A stretch of DNA of 60,259 bases from Gammaproteobacteria bacterium (lineage in GTDB: Bacteria > Pseudomonadota > Gammaproteobacteria > Ga0077554 > Ga007554), in the NCBI GenBank assembly GCA_023266055.1, contig JAHFRW010000013.1, positions 1 to 60,259 of the forward strand, read 5' to 3'. Below the pieces are notes generated by a model. That model saw only the letters and a program-made list of their open reading frames with translations, did no database searches and was not told the DNA's origin. The position numbers and the translations under genes were made by a program. This document shows, piece by piece, positions 35,909 to 45,300 of the stretch. How positions within the stretch are numbered: position 1 is the first letter of the stretch; each line of letters starts with the position of its first letter.

Positions 35909-35985
35909 GGCTACGTAGCTCAGCCGGTTAGAGCGCGGCACTCATAATGCTGAGGTCGGTGGTTCGAGTCCACCCGTAGCCACCA
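35909..35985 (+). tRNA. tRNA-Met, elongator (anticodon CAT)
   Basis: Acceptor GGCTACG (35909-35915) pairs with CGTAGCC (35975-35981); anticodon stem CGGCA/TGCTG encloses CTCATAA with anticodon CAT at 35943-35945; the T arm GGTGG-TTCGAGT-CCACC and encoded CCA are present. The GGCTACGTAGCTCAG 5' end is that of elongator tRNA-Met rather than the initiator (C1-A72 mismatch absent) or tRNA-Ile2. Confidence 0.93.
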
Positions 35986-36228
35986 TTTTTTGATCCCCCC
36001 ACTCATGCAAAATCCTCGTACATGCAGCACGGCAGGCTTTGAGCGTCCGTGTTTTGGGTGCCCGAGTTCCCGGTGAGCGTACGCCCATCTATTGGGTTCT
36101 TTGGTAATGATTGATCGTTGCCCTTGTTGCGACGGGTATTTACGGCGTTACTCGGGTATTCAATAATGGATTTTTCTGCGGTATCATTAAAAATTCTAAC
36201 CTAACATTTAACGAGGAGGAGCAGGATT

Positions 36229-36399
36229 ATGGCAATGCCGCCGGGATGTCATCTGGAAACCAAAACTGAGCGTGAAGTGAGATATGTGGCAAACCAGCCG
36301 GTCCAACACTGGAAGAGGGAGTGCAGTAAAATAACAGGCTGCACTGATTCTTCCGATAATACCGATTGGGTCTGCAAGCCGTGGGAGCGTGAGTCATAA
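36229..36399 (+). CDS. Small Cys-containing hypothetical protein, 56 residues
   Basis: ATG 36229 is preceded by a strong purine-rich ribosome-binding site (GAGGAGGAGCAGG). The product is hydrophilic with four Cys residues (positions 7, 32, 38, 49) and two Trp-containing motifs: QHWKRECSKITGCTD and DWVCKPWERES. It lacks a signal peptide. I recognise no family. The four Cys could form a small metal site or disulfides. It lies antisense to the tail of the 36249-36728 frame; the Shine-Dalgarno makes this one the better candidate in the overlap. Confidence 0.45.
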   Translation: MAMPPGCHLETKTEREVRYVANQPVQHWKRECSKITGCTDSSDNTDWVCKPWERES

Positions 36400-36728
36400 C
36401 GGTTGTTGGCACTTTTCGGACTTGATGGTGCCTTGTATGGGTATGTCATGAATATTGGCTTGATGGTTTTCAGTCTGCGGCGCCCGCCAGGGAGGGCGCC
36501 GCAGGCATAGCGGTCACCGAGCACAGTCATTTTGGGGACGGGGATGTCCCAAGATGGTTCGCGAGCACGGCGACACACTTTTTTAGATATCGTTGTACCT
36601 GCATTACGGCTTGTGACTACCTTGTTCGTGCTTTGGGCCATGCTCACTGCAGGTAAAGCGAATGCTGTATTTGAAACCATAAGCGCCAGAACCGCAATGG
36701 TTTTGGCGAGGTGTGCGTGATTGATCAT
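36249..36728 (-). pseudogene. Secreted small protein with 3' end replaced by a palindromic repeat
   Basis: Minus-strand ATG 36728 follows a near-perfect AAGGAGGTAAC ribosome-binding site. The first 31 residues are a signal peptide (MINHAHLAKTIAVLALMVSN then TAFALPAVSMA). After about 48 residues the frame enters a dispersed palindromic repeat (36513-36576) and continues to 36249 in sequence that looks non-coding and overlaps an opposite-strand gene. The same repeat reads KVCRRA..WDIPVPKMT.LGD here and at 48.5 kb. I infer that the repeat inserted into, or replaced the end of, a small exported protein gene. Confidence 0.45.
36513..36576. repeat. Degenerate copy of a palindromic repeat shared with 48520-48580
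   Basis: This copy has TCACCGAGCACAGTCATTTT followed by GGGGACGGGGATGTCCC and ends GCACGGCGACACAC. In reverse orientation it shares the GTGTGTCGCCG start, the GGGACATCCCCGTCCCC centre and the AAAATGACTG.GCTCGG.GAC arm with the 48.5-kb copy. Its arms no longer pair perfectly. It probably marks an old insertion of the same mobile palindrome. Confidence 0.65.
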
Positions 36729-37394
36729 GTTACCTCCTTGATATACTGTTACGACATAAGTGTAAACGTACAACCCCGCGGCGCATGATTTACCCTGGAA
36801 ATTCAAACCTGGCAATTAAAGAAATTTTGGTGCATCAGAGGTTCCCTGCCTGCTCGTGTAAATCATGTTTCATCATTCCGTGTCACTACGGTAATGAAAT
36901 ACTAAATCTCCTGAAATCATGGTAGCCATAACGCTGTGGGTAAGAAATTCTACCGTTATCCGTCACATAACGGATAGGGGCGTACACAAAAATCGATGGT
37001 TATCCCGTTCGGCATTCCTGGATATTTCTACTCAATCACATTAATGATATGTAAATAATCTGGCAATGATGTGAATGGCCGAAGAAAATTTTTGTAAAAA
37101 ACGGTTTTGAATACAATATTTTTTCGCAATAATATTCGTGGCTGTGGGTGAGGTCAGATGTTTGAGTGAGTGATGGATGCATGTGGCGGCATAATGCTGT
37201 TCACGCAGGATAGTATGTTAGAGAAGTGTCAATTTTTGAAAAATTCATGGGGGGATTGGGGCGGGGGAAAATAAAAATACAGCGATGGAATCGCTGGGAT
37301 ATTTTTCGTCACTCCTCAAGTTTCTTATGTTTGAGGAGTGACGGTGTATTCGATGCCTGGCTGAGAATTTAATCGAGGATTTATTGTAAAGTGA
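36729..37394. other. Gene-free AT-rich region
   Basis: No credible gene is seen in these 666 bp. The sequence is AT-rich. It holds a small inverted repeat TATCCGT/ACGGATA near 36955-36975 and a 13-bp perfect hairpin CGTCACTCCTCAA (37307-37319) with its complement (37331-37343), not followed by a T-tract on either strand. The latter lies 50 bp from the stop of the Spy-like gene and could act as a 3' stabiliser. Confidence 0.5.
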
Positions 37395-37874
37395 TTACTT
37401 GACGCCGCTAAACCCGAGTGTTTCCATGTCATAGGAGATGCGTTGTGCGGGCGTGAGAATCGCGCGCATTTCCAGTATATGATTATAGCGAGCGCTTAAG
37501 ATCTGTTTTTTGATTCCCATCAACTCGTCAAGTTTGGTGTTGATCATTTTGCCGGGGGCGTTGTCGCGCGCCACCAGGGTGTTGACCTGTTTCTGTGCCA
37601 GCTCCTCCTGTGCTTTCAGGATGACCAGTTCGCGGTCGAGCGCAAGATGCATCATGTCTACATGTGTTCTTTGGTCACCGCTCAATGTTTTTACCCAGTG
37701 GTCGGTAAAGTTGTGAGACGATTTATGTGCCGAGTCATCGTGTGAGCCAGTATTGGCGCTGGGTGTTTCGTGATGCTCAGGTTGCGCGTCTGGCCCTGCG
37801 GATACCCCGCATGGCGCCAGTGCCAGTAATGTTGCGGCCATTGCAATGGTGAGTATTCTGTGCGGCATTATCAT
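37395..37874 (-). CDS. Spy/CpxP-like periplasmic protein
   Basis: The start is ATG 37874 (GAGGAA upstream), giving a 159-residue protein with a signal peptide (about residues 1-25, ending GVSAG). A His-rich linker (PEHHETPSANTGSHDDSAHKSSH) leads into a helical domain. ILTPAQRISYDM near the C-terminus and the long helices (LDRELVILKAQEELAQKQVN) match the LTxxQ family of Spy/CpxP/CnrX-type proteins, periplasmic chaperones or metal sensors. The His-rich segment could bind metal. A longer frame to 37979 has no export signal at its start and is unlikely. Confidence 0.7.
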   Translation of the reverse strand: MIMPHRILTIAMAATLLALAPCGVSAGPDAQPEHHETPSANTGSHDDSAHKSSHNFTDHWVKTLSGDQRTHVDMMHLALDRELVILKAQEELAQKQVNTLVARDNAPGKMINTKLDELMGIKKQILSARYNHILEMRAILTPAQRISYDMETLGFSGVK

Positions 37875-38112
37875 GTCGGGTTCCTCGCGGGGTTTATCAA
37901 TGGATTTGACTCGGCAGCGGACCTTTTTGGAAAAATTACAGGAAGTCCTGGATCGTGTGCATATGTATGAGTGATGCACCCTGCCGTGTCAGGCATGCAC
38001 CGTACTCAACACATGCCATGGACTTAATGTGCTCTATATTTGCTGAAATGTCAAAATCATCGCGAGTTTATTTGGTTGATAACCGGTGTCGTACTGTAGT
38101 CTTCCTGTCAGT

Positions 38113-40200
38113 TTAAAATTGAAGTTTAAAGCCAATGGAAAGAAAAAAGGGAAGACCTTCATTGGCGCTGGTGGGGACGTTGGTGCCAAACCCATCCGGT
38201 GTAGAGGATTCCAGGTTAGTGCCATTAGGTGAGAAGGTGTAGCCCTCAAGATTGCGTTGATCATAGGCATTCAGGAGGTCGGTAAAAAGGCTTAATTCGC
38301 CGATACGTACGGGTGTGAAATATTCGGCGCGCAGATCCAGGCGGTGATAAATGGGTAATCGTTCTGAATTCAGCCTGCCATAAACCGGCTCCGTAATTGC
38401 AGGGTTGTTGGTGTTGGCGCGTACATCTACAATAGGGGTGTAAAGCCCACCACTTCGTAAGCTCCACTTCGCGCCAAAGATCCAGTTTTTGTTATGATGA
38501 TAATTGGTTACCCAGTTTATCATAACGGGTCGGTCGTAATCGAAGGGCCTGGTTTTTCCGCTGCGTTCGTCGCGTCGTTCGGTTTTTGAAAGGCTGACAG
38601 CCAGCCACCCATCCCACTTCTGCGTCAGTTTCCTGTTCAGTAAAAATTCCATGCCGTAGGCCCGGCCAGCAGCATCATTCGAATAATTGCTGGCGAGATC
38701 CCCGCGACTATTGTCCTGGATGCCGATCACCACATTGTGCAGATCCTTGTAATAGGTGTCCAGCGTCCATGACCAATCCCGGGAAAGTTTGTTTTCAAGC
38801 CCCAACACATAGTGGTTCGCGGTAATGTAATGCAGTTTTGGGTTTCCGATGAAATTGGCTATTTCCTGGAGCTGGGGTGATTGTGCATACCGCCCAATGG
38901 CAGAGTTAATCGTCCATGCATCGTTCAGGGTGTAACGTAAATGAAAGCGTGGCTGCCATGCCTGTTGGTCAAGGTAGTCATCTGTAGTGTAATTCATGCC
39001 ACTGGTAAATAGCAGTTGTTTCGTGATTTGCCATTTGTCCTCTACATAGCCAGTGATGGTGTTTGAGTTGAGTGACTGCTGAAATTGATACAGGGGTGCG
39101 TCAATCGTTGGGCAGTCAGGATCAAAGCTGGAGCAAGGGACAATTTTGGCGCGGACGTTTATTTTGTATCTGGTTTTTTCTGCACCCAGACCGGTGGTTA
39201 GCCAGTGGGTCTTTGTGAGTTGTCGCCCGTAATGGGTGCGCAACAGTTCGCGACTTGTGTCTACGGTTGTAAATTGACCGGCGCCATATCGTACTGAATC
39301 ATTTTCAGTCGTGTGTGTAAGCAGGGTTTTCAGGCGGCTGTTGCCATCCCCTGGCAGGTAATTCCACATGAAGCCCTGGCTGTCAAAGCCACGGATTCTG
39401 CTGGCGGGGCCGGCAAAGTCAGGGTCACGCATGGCCTCGTTTGAGTTTTGAAGAAAGGTTGCAGCCACTTTATCACTGGCGCCTGCAGCAACAGCACTCA
39501 ATTGATGTTCGTTGTTCAGTTTCCACAGGTATTTGAATTGATAGTCATCATAAACAGGCAATTTATTCACCTCTATGCCGCTATCCTTATCCACGACATC
39601 TTTTTTGTCGAGAAATTTGTCAATCAGGCTGCGCCGATAAGATGCGTAAAATGCCTGATTTTTATTAATTTCACTTTCAAGTAATAGGCCTGTATTCAGG
39701 AAACTCCAGTCTAATGTGGTGGTAAAGGCCTGGTGACGAGGGTCGCGTAACCCAACGTCAATGACGGCGCCTGTCGCGTTGTTGTATTGGCTGCTGAATG
39801 CAGCCGGATATAAATCAAAACTGCGGATCAGGTTTTCATTGAGAATGCTGGTGCCAAAATCATGGAATAAATAACGTGCAGGAATAAAGTCGATATAGTA
39901 CGCGTTGTCGTCAGGTGCTGAGCCGCGTATGGCGGGGGCGTTGCTGTAATCGCTGGCGGTAGTGACGCCGGGGAGTGCTTGTACGGCCCTGAGTGGATCC
40001 AGGTGGGCGCCGGGTGTTTTGAAAAGTCGTTCGGTTTGTGCATTCATTTCACTTGGAGTGGTATCCACGCTTTGCGGGGAAACCACCACTGGGGGTAATT
40101 GGGTCACGGGAGGGGGATTTTTTTCTTCGGCCAGTGCCGTGCCTGGAAAGCTGCAAATAAAGAAAAATATTGTAATGAGGGTTAAGCGGGCGCGTTCCAT
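38113..40200 (-). CDS. TonB-dependent outer-membrane receptor
   Basis: The 695-residue product from ATG 40200 (GGAGG 7 bp upstream) has a signal peptide ending GTALA, a TonB-box-like LPPVVVSPQS near residue 40, a plug domain (LDPLRAVQALPGVTTASDYSNAPAIRGSAPDDNAYYIDFIP) and a 22-strand barrel ending FFLSIGFKLQF with terminal Phe. The substrate cannot be read; the plug resembles receptors with an oligomeric carboxypeptidase-like grouping rather than classic siderophore receptors. It is a single-gene unit; a Spy-like gene follows downstream. No ExbBD-TonB genes lie in the window. Confidence 0.88.
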   Translation of the reverse strand: MERARLTLITIFFFICSFPGTALAEEKNPPPVTQLPPVVVSPQSVDTTPSEMNAQTERLFKTPGAHLDPLRAVQALPGVTTASDYSNAPAIRGSAPDDNAYYIDFIPARYLFHDFGTSILNENLIRSFDLYPAAFSSQYNNATGAVIDVGLRDPRHQAFTTTLDWSFLNTGLLLESEINKNQAFYASYRRSLIDKFLDKKDVVDKDSGIEVNKLPVYDDYQFKYLWKLNNEHQLSAVAAGASDKVAATFLQNSNEAMRDPDFAGPASRIRGFDSQGFMWNYLPGDGNSRLKTLLTHTTENDSVRYGAGQFTTVDTSRELLRTHYGRQLTKTHWLTTGLGAEKTRYKINVRAKIVPCSSFDPDCPTIDAPLYQFQQSLNSNTITGYVEDKWQITKQLLFTSGMNYTTDDYLDQQAWQPRFHLRYTLNDAWTINSAIGRYAQSPQLQEIANFIGNPKLHYITANHYVLGLENKLSRDWSWTLDTYYKDLHNVVIGIQDNSRGDLASNYSNDAAGRAYGMEFLLNRKLTQKWDGWLAVSLSKTERRDERSGKTRPFDYDRPVMINWVTNYHHNKNWIFGAKWSLRSGGLYTPIVDVRANTNNPAITEPVYGRLNSERLPIYHRLDLRAEYFTPVRIGELSLFTDLLNAYDQRNLEGYTFSPNGTNLESSTPDGFGTNVPTSANEGLPFFLSIGFKLQF

Positions 40201-40294
40201 ACGGCCTCCGGGCGGGTGATTGATGTTCAAAGGTACGTCTGATTAAGTCAGAATTACCTTGCAATGTAATGCAATGATGCCGTATCAGGCTAAT

Positions 40295-41584
40295 CTAGCG
40301 TACTGGCAGGATTGCTTGCTGTGCAAATGTTGTTTCCCTGGGGGTGGTTGGCAGATGTGCAGGTAAGGGAGGTTGACCGGCGACTTTGTCAGTTGTCAGT
40401 GCCAAGCCTTTACGGTAATACTCCAGAGCTTTTTCCTGTTCGCCCAAACGTTCCAGCAGTTGTGCCAGTGTGTGGTAGGTTTCGGGATGAGGGGCAACCA
40501 TGACACTGGCTTCTAGGTAGCGGCGTGCTTTGCCCCATAGTCGGGTACGCAGGCATAAGCGCCCCAGTGCCAGTAATAACAAGGCATTGTTTTCGTGCTT
40601 TTCGAGCCACAACTCGGCACGGGCAAGTTGTTTGGCAGAGTCTGTACCTGCCGCCAGTCCATACAGGTGGACAAGATTTTCATTCCATTCCCTGGCAATG
40701 GCCTCCTGCAGCACGAGCTCAGCCTGATCGCTCATGCCCTTGCCGATCAAGCCGCGTGCGTATTCGGAAATCACGCTTTCATGCACGCGATTTTTTTGCG
40801 GTACTTGTTGCCAGGCCTTGATCAGGGTAATGGGATCCTGATCGGCGGCGGCGTGGGTCAGCAGTTGCGTGTGGGCATTAGCTTCCAGCACAGCACCCTG
40901 TGCTTCGTCGATGATGCCGGCTTTACGCAAGTCAGGCAGCAAGTCAATCAGCGCTTCCCATTGATGTAGTTCGCTGTATATCTTCATGAACAGCTTGAGT
41001 ACCGGTGCATGGCGGCGTGTGGTGCTGTTGAGATTGAGCAGGGTGGTGAGTGCCTGTTGTGGCTGTTTGTAATCAAATTGCAGGCGTGCCTGGCTTAGCT
41101 CGACAGCAAAAGTATTTTCCGGTTCACTTTGTTGGGCCAGATGCAGGTAAGCATCACGGCGTGATTCTGATCCCAGTTCCTGCGCGGCGCGTGCTGCTGC
41201 AAGGTAGTTGAGAATGGGCGCGTCGCTGTGTTCAACATGTTTAATGAGGAGTTGTTCGGCTTTACTCCAGGCGCCTTCGGACAGTTTTATCAGGCCTTGC
41301 GTGAGCGCGTGCCGCGCCTTGTTGAGTTGCCGTTGTTCCTGTAATTCGCGCCAGCGTTTTGGGAAGCGTCGGGCGGTATTCCAGACGCGCAATATGCCAT
41401 AGCCAATAGCAAACGTCAGTAATATGATGGCGATAAATACCGTCAGGCTGGTTTCCATGGTCCAGTCGCGATATACAATTTGTATGTACCCCGTTCCTGT
41501 TTTATCGCCGGCGTTCATGGGCAGGGCGAAGGCAATGCCCACCACCACGAGCAGGCCGAGCAGGATGACAGCAGCCAGTTTCAT
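40295..41584 (-). CDS. hemY: HemY, heme-cluster inner-membrane TPR protein
   Basis: From ATG 41584 (overlapping the hemX stop as ATGA) the 429-residue product has two N-terminal helices (MKLAAVILLGLLVVVGIAFA and LTVFIAIILLTFAIGYGIL) and then TPR repeats in the periplasm or cytoplasm: AEQLLIKHVEHSDAPILNYLAAARAAQELG, RLCLRTRLWGKARRYLEASV, ETYHTLAQLLERLGEQEKALEYYRKGL. This is the gammaproteobacterial HemY, not the Bacillus protoporphyrinogen oxidase of the same name. It is thought to aid late heme synthesis. A longer frame from 41692 lies inside hemX and is discarded. Confidence 0.92.
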   Translation of the reverse strand: MKLAAVILLGLLVVVGIAFALPMNAGDKTGTGYIQIVYRDWTMETSLTVFIAIILLTFAIGYGILRVWNTARRFPKRWRELQEQRQLNKARHALTQGLIKLSEGAWSKAEQLLIKHVEHSDAPILNYLAAARAAQELGSESRRDAYLHLAQQSEPENTFAVELSQARLQFDYKQPQQALTTLLNLNSTTRRHAPVLKLFMKIYSELHQWEALIDLLPDLRKAGIIDEAQGAVLEANAHTQLLTHAAADQDPITLIKAWQQVPQKNRVHESVISEYARGLIGKGMSDQAELVLQEAIAREWNENLVHLYGLAAGTDSAKQLARAELWLEKHENNALLLLALGRLCLRTRLWGKARRYLEASVMVAPHPETYHTLAQLLERLGEQEKALEYYRKGLALTTDKVAGQPPLPAHLPTTPRETTFAQQAILPVR

Positions 41585-42690
41585 GGCTGTGCCACTCCAG
41601 ATGAATTCTGCGGTGTGACCGGGGCGGTGGGCTGATGAGCCGTGGGCAGCGCCGGCGGCAGTGATAAAGTGGTACGGTTGCGCGCCAGCCATGCCTGCAG
41701 GGATTTGAGCGAGCGGGTTGTGTCAGGCAATGCGGGTGTCAGGTTTATATTCTTGAGCTTGGCGAGGGACGCCTGTGCACCCTGTGTGGCGGCATTTTGC
41801 TCGAAATAACGGCCCAGCCAATTGTGTGCTGTTGTAATGTTGGCGCGAAATGCTGAATTGTCACGGCGTAACAGGGCAAGCTGGGCCGTTTCCAATGTCA
41901 GGCGCAGATTCTGGCGCAGAAAAAAACGTTGCTCGGGTTGTGCCAGTGGTGGTGTAGTTTGATCCGTGCGCCGGACAACAATCAGACTTTTCAATTCATG
42001 CCACGCCACGTTCCAGAAACCTTTTTCTTTATCTGGCTGGGTAGTATCAGAGGATGTATGCGCGGGGTTCGGCAGCGCAAATTGTTCAATCTGGCTCTCC
42101 AGGCTGCGCAGTGTAATGAATGAGCCCGTTATATCCGCTTGCGGGATGAGTTTTAATGCGGTGATTTCGTTAATCAGCTGTTGCCGGGTCTCGAAGAGAG
42201 CGGGGTCATCTATTTGTTGCAGACGTTGATCCGCTTCTTCCAGTGCGGCGATAGCGCTGGTGATGTCGCGTTCCAGTTGCAGGCGGTGCATGGCGATGCG
42301 CATCAGGTATTCGGCTTCGCTGGCAACCGTGTAGTCATGGCTGCGGGTCAGGGTGTGGCGTATTTCCTGGGTAACATCACGCAATACCTGCTGTTCGGCA
42401 CGTATTTCCTTTAATCCTTGATTCAGTTCACCCTTGAGGGAGGTGTCAAGGTCGCGTAATGCCATCACGGTTTGTTCGATCTGATGAGACAGGCTGCGTT
42501 GATCATTCCAGGCGTAAAGGCTGAGCGCTCCCGCGCCTATGGCGCATATCAATGCAATCAGGCCCAGATACAGGGGCAATGTGGCCGCCTGGGTGGGGGT
42601 GGCAGGTTGAGTGGGCGCAGCGTCCGCGATCAGCGGTGGCATGGCGTCCACAGGTGAGGGTGCGGAAGGTGTGGCGTTGTCCTGTTGCAT
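41581..42690 (-). CDS. hemX: HemX, putative uroporphyrinogen-III C-methyltransferase-like protein
   Basis: The 369-residue product (ATG 42690, 6 bp after the hemD stop) has a Pro/Ala-rich N-terminal region, one transmembrane helix (about residues 38-60, LYLGLIALICAIGAGALSLYAW), a coiled-coil stretch (LDTSLKGELNQGLKEIRAEQQVLRDVTQEI) and a helical periplasmic domain with W.ELKSLIVVRR and EQRFFLRQNLRLTLETAQLALLRRD. These are the marks of HemX. Its name suggests methylation but the family lacks a SAM domain; a role in organising the heme pathway is assumed. An ATG at 42720 overlapping hemD is an alternative. Confidence 0.92.
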   Translation of the reverse strand: MQQDNATPSAPSPVDAMPPLIADAAPTQPATPTQAATLPLYLGLIALICAIGAGALSLYAWNDQRSLSHQIEQTVMALRDLDTSLKGELNQGLKEIRAEQQVLRDVTQEIRHTLTRSHDYTVASEAEYLMRIAMHRLQLERDITSAIAALEEADQRLQQIDDPALFETRQQLINEITALKLIPQADITGSFITLRSLESQIEQFALPNPAHTSSDTTQPDKEKGFWNVAWHELKSLIVVRRTDQTTPPLAQPEQRFFLRQNLRLTLETAQLALLRRDNSAFRANITTAHNWLGRYFEQNAATQGAQASLAKLKNINLTPALPDTTRSLKSLQAWLARNRTTLSLPPALPTAHQPTAPVTPQNSSGVAQP

Positions 42691-42695
42691 AGCTT

Positions 42696-43496
42696 TTAAT
42701 CGTCCTGGGTGCTGCGCCATGCCTTGATAGCGGCAATTAATCCTTCATCATTGGCTTCGGGTGCTACCGAAGTATGGCACGTTATGCCTAACTCCTGTGC
42801 GGCGGTAGCGATGCGCGGACTCATCACGGCCAATGGCATGTGCAATAACACTTGCTGGCCAGTGGTACCGGCCAACTCCCACAGGTTTCGCAAACTCTCA
42901 TTGCTGGTGATCACAATAATATTGATTTTACCGGTTATCAGCAGGTGTTCAAGATTCAGGGGGGTGGTTCCGGGAATATCGGCGGGTTTGCCACGTCGGT
43001 AAACTTCTGCATGTTCGATGTCCGCACCACGCTCCCGTAATGTTTCTGCCAGTAATTCACGCCCACCTTCGCCACGAAAGATGACAATTTTTTTATTTGC
43101 GACGTTGCGCATCTCCGGTAAGGCAAGCAGGCTTTCGCTGTTAAATTTTTCCTCTGGACAAATATCGACAGTTTGTCCATATTCCTGTAGTGCTTCAGCA
43201 GTGCGTGTTCCCACCACGGCGATCTGCAAATGTGATGGCCAGTCACGGTGCGGCAATATCAGATCCATGGCTTTGGTTACCGCGTTGGCGCTGATGAAAA
43301 TGGCGATATCAAATTCATCAAGGCGCTGAATCAGGCTTACAACCGCGCTGTTATCGCTGGGGTCCTGAATTTCCAGTACCGGAAAGGCGATGGACTGCCC
43401 GCCTTCTGCCTCAATCAGGGCACGCAGGTGTGGCGTCTGGTGTGCGGGGCGTGTGACCAGCACGACGATGTCGGCGAGAGGAAGTGCTGATTTCAT
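42696..43496 (-). CDS. hemD: Uroporphyrinogen-III synthase
   Basis: The 266-residue enzyme cyclises hydroxymethylbilane with inversion of ring D. Family features are [24 protein letters not shown] at the N-terminus, [63 protein letters not shown] and a final [16 protein letters not shown]. Sequence conservation in HemD is low, but placement directly after hemC (4-bp ATGA overlap) makes the call firm. Confidence 0.94.
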   Translation of the reverse strand: MKSALPLADIVVLVTRPAHQTPHLRALIEAEGGQSIAFPVLEIQDPSDNSAVVSLIQRLDEFDIAIFISANAVTKAMDLILPHRDWPSHLQIAVVGTRTAEALQEYGQTVDICPEEKFNSESLLALPEMRNVANKKIVIFRGEGGRELLAETLRERGADIEHAEVYRRGKPADIPGTTPLNLEHLLITGKINIIVITSNESLRNLWELAGTTGQQVLLHMPLAVMSPRIATAAQELGITCHTSVAPEANDEGLIAAIKAWRSTQDD

Positions 43497-44437
43497 GATG
43501 TTTTTGGAGGCTCGGGCAGGTAGATATTTTTCAGGATCTCTGCCGCACCACGTGCCAGCAAATCATCAGCCAGTTTGATGCCCAGTTGTTCGGCGTCGTG
43601 TGGCGGGCCGCTCACTTCACCACGTATCATCTTGCTACCATCGGGGCGGCCTACCAGTCCGCGCAAGGTCAGATTATCGCCCGTGAGCACCGCGTGTCCG
43701 GCAATCGGCACCTGACACCCACCTTCCAGGCGCCGGTTCATGGCGCGCTCTGCGGTAACACGAATGCGTGTTGGTTCATCATTCAGCGTTGCAAGCAGGG
43801 CATGGACGTGCGTATCATCTTCACGGCACTCGATACCAATGGCGCCCTGGCCCACCGCTGGCAAGCTGATATCCGGTTCAATATATTGGGCAATGCGATC
43901 TGCCATATTCAGGCGCAGCAGCCCGGCGCTGGCAAGAATGATGGCATCGTACTCGCCCGCGTCCAGTTTCGCCAGACGCGTATTCACATTGCCGCGCAGG
44001 GTGAGAATTTTCAGGTCGGGACGTCGTGCGCTCAACTGGCACTGGCGCCGCAGGCTGGATGTGCCTACCCGCGCACCTTGTGGCAGAGCGTCCAGCGTTG
44101 TATAAGTATTCGACACAAAAGCGTCGCGCTCATCTTCACGCGCGAGAATGACTGCCAGGTGCAGGCCGGGAGGGAACTCGGCAGGTACGTCTTTCATGGA
44201 ATGCACCGCAATATCCGCGCGATTTTCCAGCAAGCCTTGCTCTAACTCCTTGACAAACAACCCCTTACCGCCAATTTTGGAGAGCGGGCTGTCCAGGATT
44301 TTGTCACCCTGCGTCGTCATTTTCAGCAATTCAATCTGCAGGCCGGGGTGGACGGCAAGCAACGCATCACGCACATGTTCCGCCTGCCATAGCGCCAGAG
44401 GACTTTTACGGGTAGCAATACGAACGATATTGGGCAT
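43493..44437 (-). CDS. hemC: Hydroxymethylbilane synthase (porphobilinogen deaminase)
   Basis: From ATG 44437 the 314-residue enzyme reads [68 protein letters not shown] and [13 protein letters not shown], whose Cys carries the dipyrromethane cofactor. It joins four porphobilinogens. It is the first gene of hemC-hemD-hemX-hemY, with 4-bp overlaps or single-digit gaps throughout. Frames starting at 44473 add residues not found in the family. In pseudomonads algR lies just upstream; here that junction is interrupted. Confidence 0.97.
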   Translation of the reverse strand: MPNIVRIATRKSPLALWQAEHVRDALLAVHPGLQIELLKMTTQGDKILDSPLSKIGGKGLFVKELEQGLLENRADIAVHSMKDVPAEFPPGLHLAVILAREDERDAFVSNTYTTLDALPQGARVGTSSLRRQCQLSARRPDLKILTLRGNVNTRLAKLDAGEYDAIILASAGLLRLNMADRIAQYIEPDISLPAVGQGAIGIECREDDTHVHALLATLNDEPTRIRVTAERAMNRRLEGGCQVPIAGHAVLTGDNLTLRGLVGRPDGSKMIRGEVSGPPHDAEQLGIKLADDLLARGAAEILKNIYLPEPPKTS

Positions 44438-45131
44438 GAGTAAACCATGAAATAGTAATGAAGAACACAACAAACCGCCCGCGCATAAACCTTAATGGTA
44501 GTGTGGTTTGGGTCGGCTGTCACTTCCCCTTATGATACTGCCTCGGCTGTAAAAAGCACAGATTTGGTGTGATTTAGTATTATGCGTTGCAAACGTGGTT
44601 TCATGGGCAAGAGTTTTGTGGGTGTGGGATTCATGTTGTGATAAATGCGAATCCTTTTTGATGATTGGGGTGTTGGAGATTATTAAAGTGTGTCACCGTT
44701 GCGATCGCACACATTCCGACAAAACAGGGAAACCTCGGCTATCCGGGGCTTGCCCGCCACCGCTCGCTTTCGCCCCGCCAGAATCACCTTACGATGGAAA
44801 CGCGGCACTTTGTCCAGGCTCCCTTGTCATTGGATCAGACTAAGTATTGACCATTGCGTGGTCACATAGTAAGCTGCCGGGCTGGTGTTCGCTCGTGCAT
44901 CCGGCAGGGCGCGGTGTTAGCCGACGGCAAAGGGTGTCTGGATGACCGCGAGTCTGAAAGGAAGTTTGATGGCTGCGCGCTGGCCTGACTACAACTACAG
45001 GTGCGCGTATATGAGGCGCCACATTGGGGTAAGCAGGCGAGCTTCTGCAAAGCTCGGTACTTGCGCAGAACGATGCGGCGTAGATCCGACATCGAGAGGT
45101 GTTGGGTGTACATGCGGAAAGACGGCGATTG
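44438..45131. other. Non-coding region upstream of hemC with mobile-element debris
   Basis: No credible gene. The hemC promoter should lie in the first 150 bp. A 69-bp repeat follows (44706-44774; listed separately), preceded by AAAGTGTGTCACCG, which resembles the edge of the palindromic repeat at 48.5 kb. From about 44850 the sequence has group II intron-like structure leading into the better-supported remnant at 45132-45286. Short frames here (for example 44840-45157, minus) have no protein-like features. Confidence 0.5.
44706..44774 (+). repeat. 69-bp direct repeat, left copy
   Basis: The stretch from CGCACACATTCCGACA to CGCTCGCTTTCGCC recurs at 48704-48772 with the same length and only two mismatches. 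Both copies are in the same orientation, 3998 bp apart, and bracket the group II intron remnant and the beta-propeller gene. Confidence 0.85.
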
Positions 45132-45286
45132 ATGGAAGCCGTCGTCAAACGTAACAAACGCTACTTTGATGCATTGGGTTTGGTTTCGCTGCAGGATACA
45201 CAGCACCTACCCCAGCATATTTAATGAGCTGCCGCATGTACGGTGGTATGAGATAACGGCAGGAGTGATCCTGCCCCCTATTCGAT
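45132..45286 (+). mobile_element. 3' remnant of a group II intron (RT tail plus domains V and VI)
   Basis: ATG 45132 to TAA 45222-45224 encodes a 30-residue stretch with YFDALGLVSLQDTQ, close to the last residues of group II intron reverse transcriptases (YFD..GLVSL.DTQ). Immediately after the stop comes GAGCTGCCGCATGTACGGTGG (45226 on), a shortened domain V pattern, then GGCAGGA-GTGA-TCCTGCC, a domain VI-like hairpin with a GNRA loop, and a CCCCTATTCGAT 3' end. In bacterial introns the RT stop lies just before domain V, exactly as here. The rest of the RT is not readable, so the intron is dead. It ends 14 bp before the start of the surface-protein gene. Confidence 0.6.
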
Positions 45287-45300
45287 TCAGTGGAGAGTAT

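Noticed and set aside
36249-36815. 188-codon minus-strand frame as a full gene
   Set aside because: Only the first 48 residues from ATG 36728 look like protein; the rest is repeat and antisense to a better-supported small gene.
37307-37343. 13-bp hairpin as a terminator of the Spy-like gene
   Set aside because: No T-tract on the downstream side of the minus strand (it is followed by As), so a Rho-independent terminator is not supported.
44840-45206. Minus-strand frames of about 105-114 codons
   Set aside because: They run antisense to the group II intron remnant and have no start signals or protein-like features.
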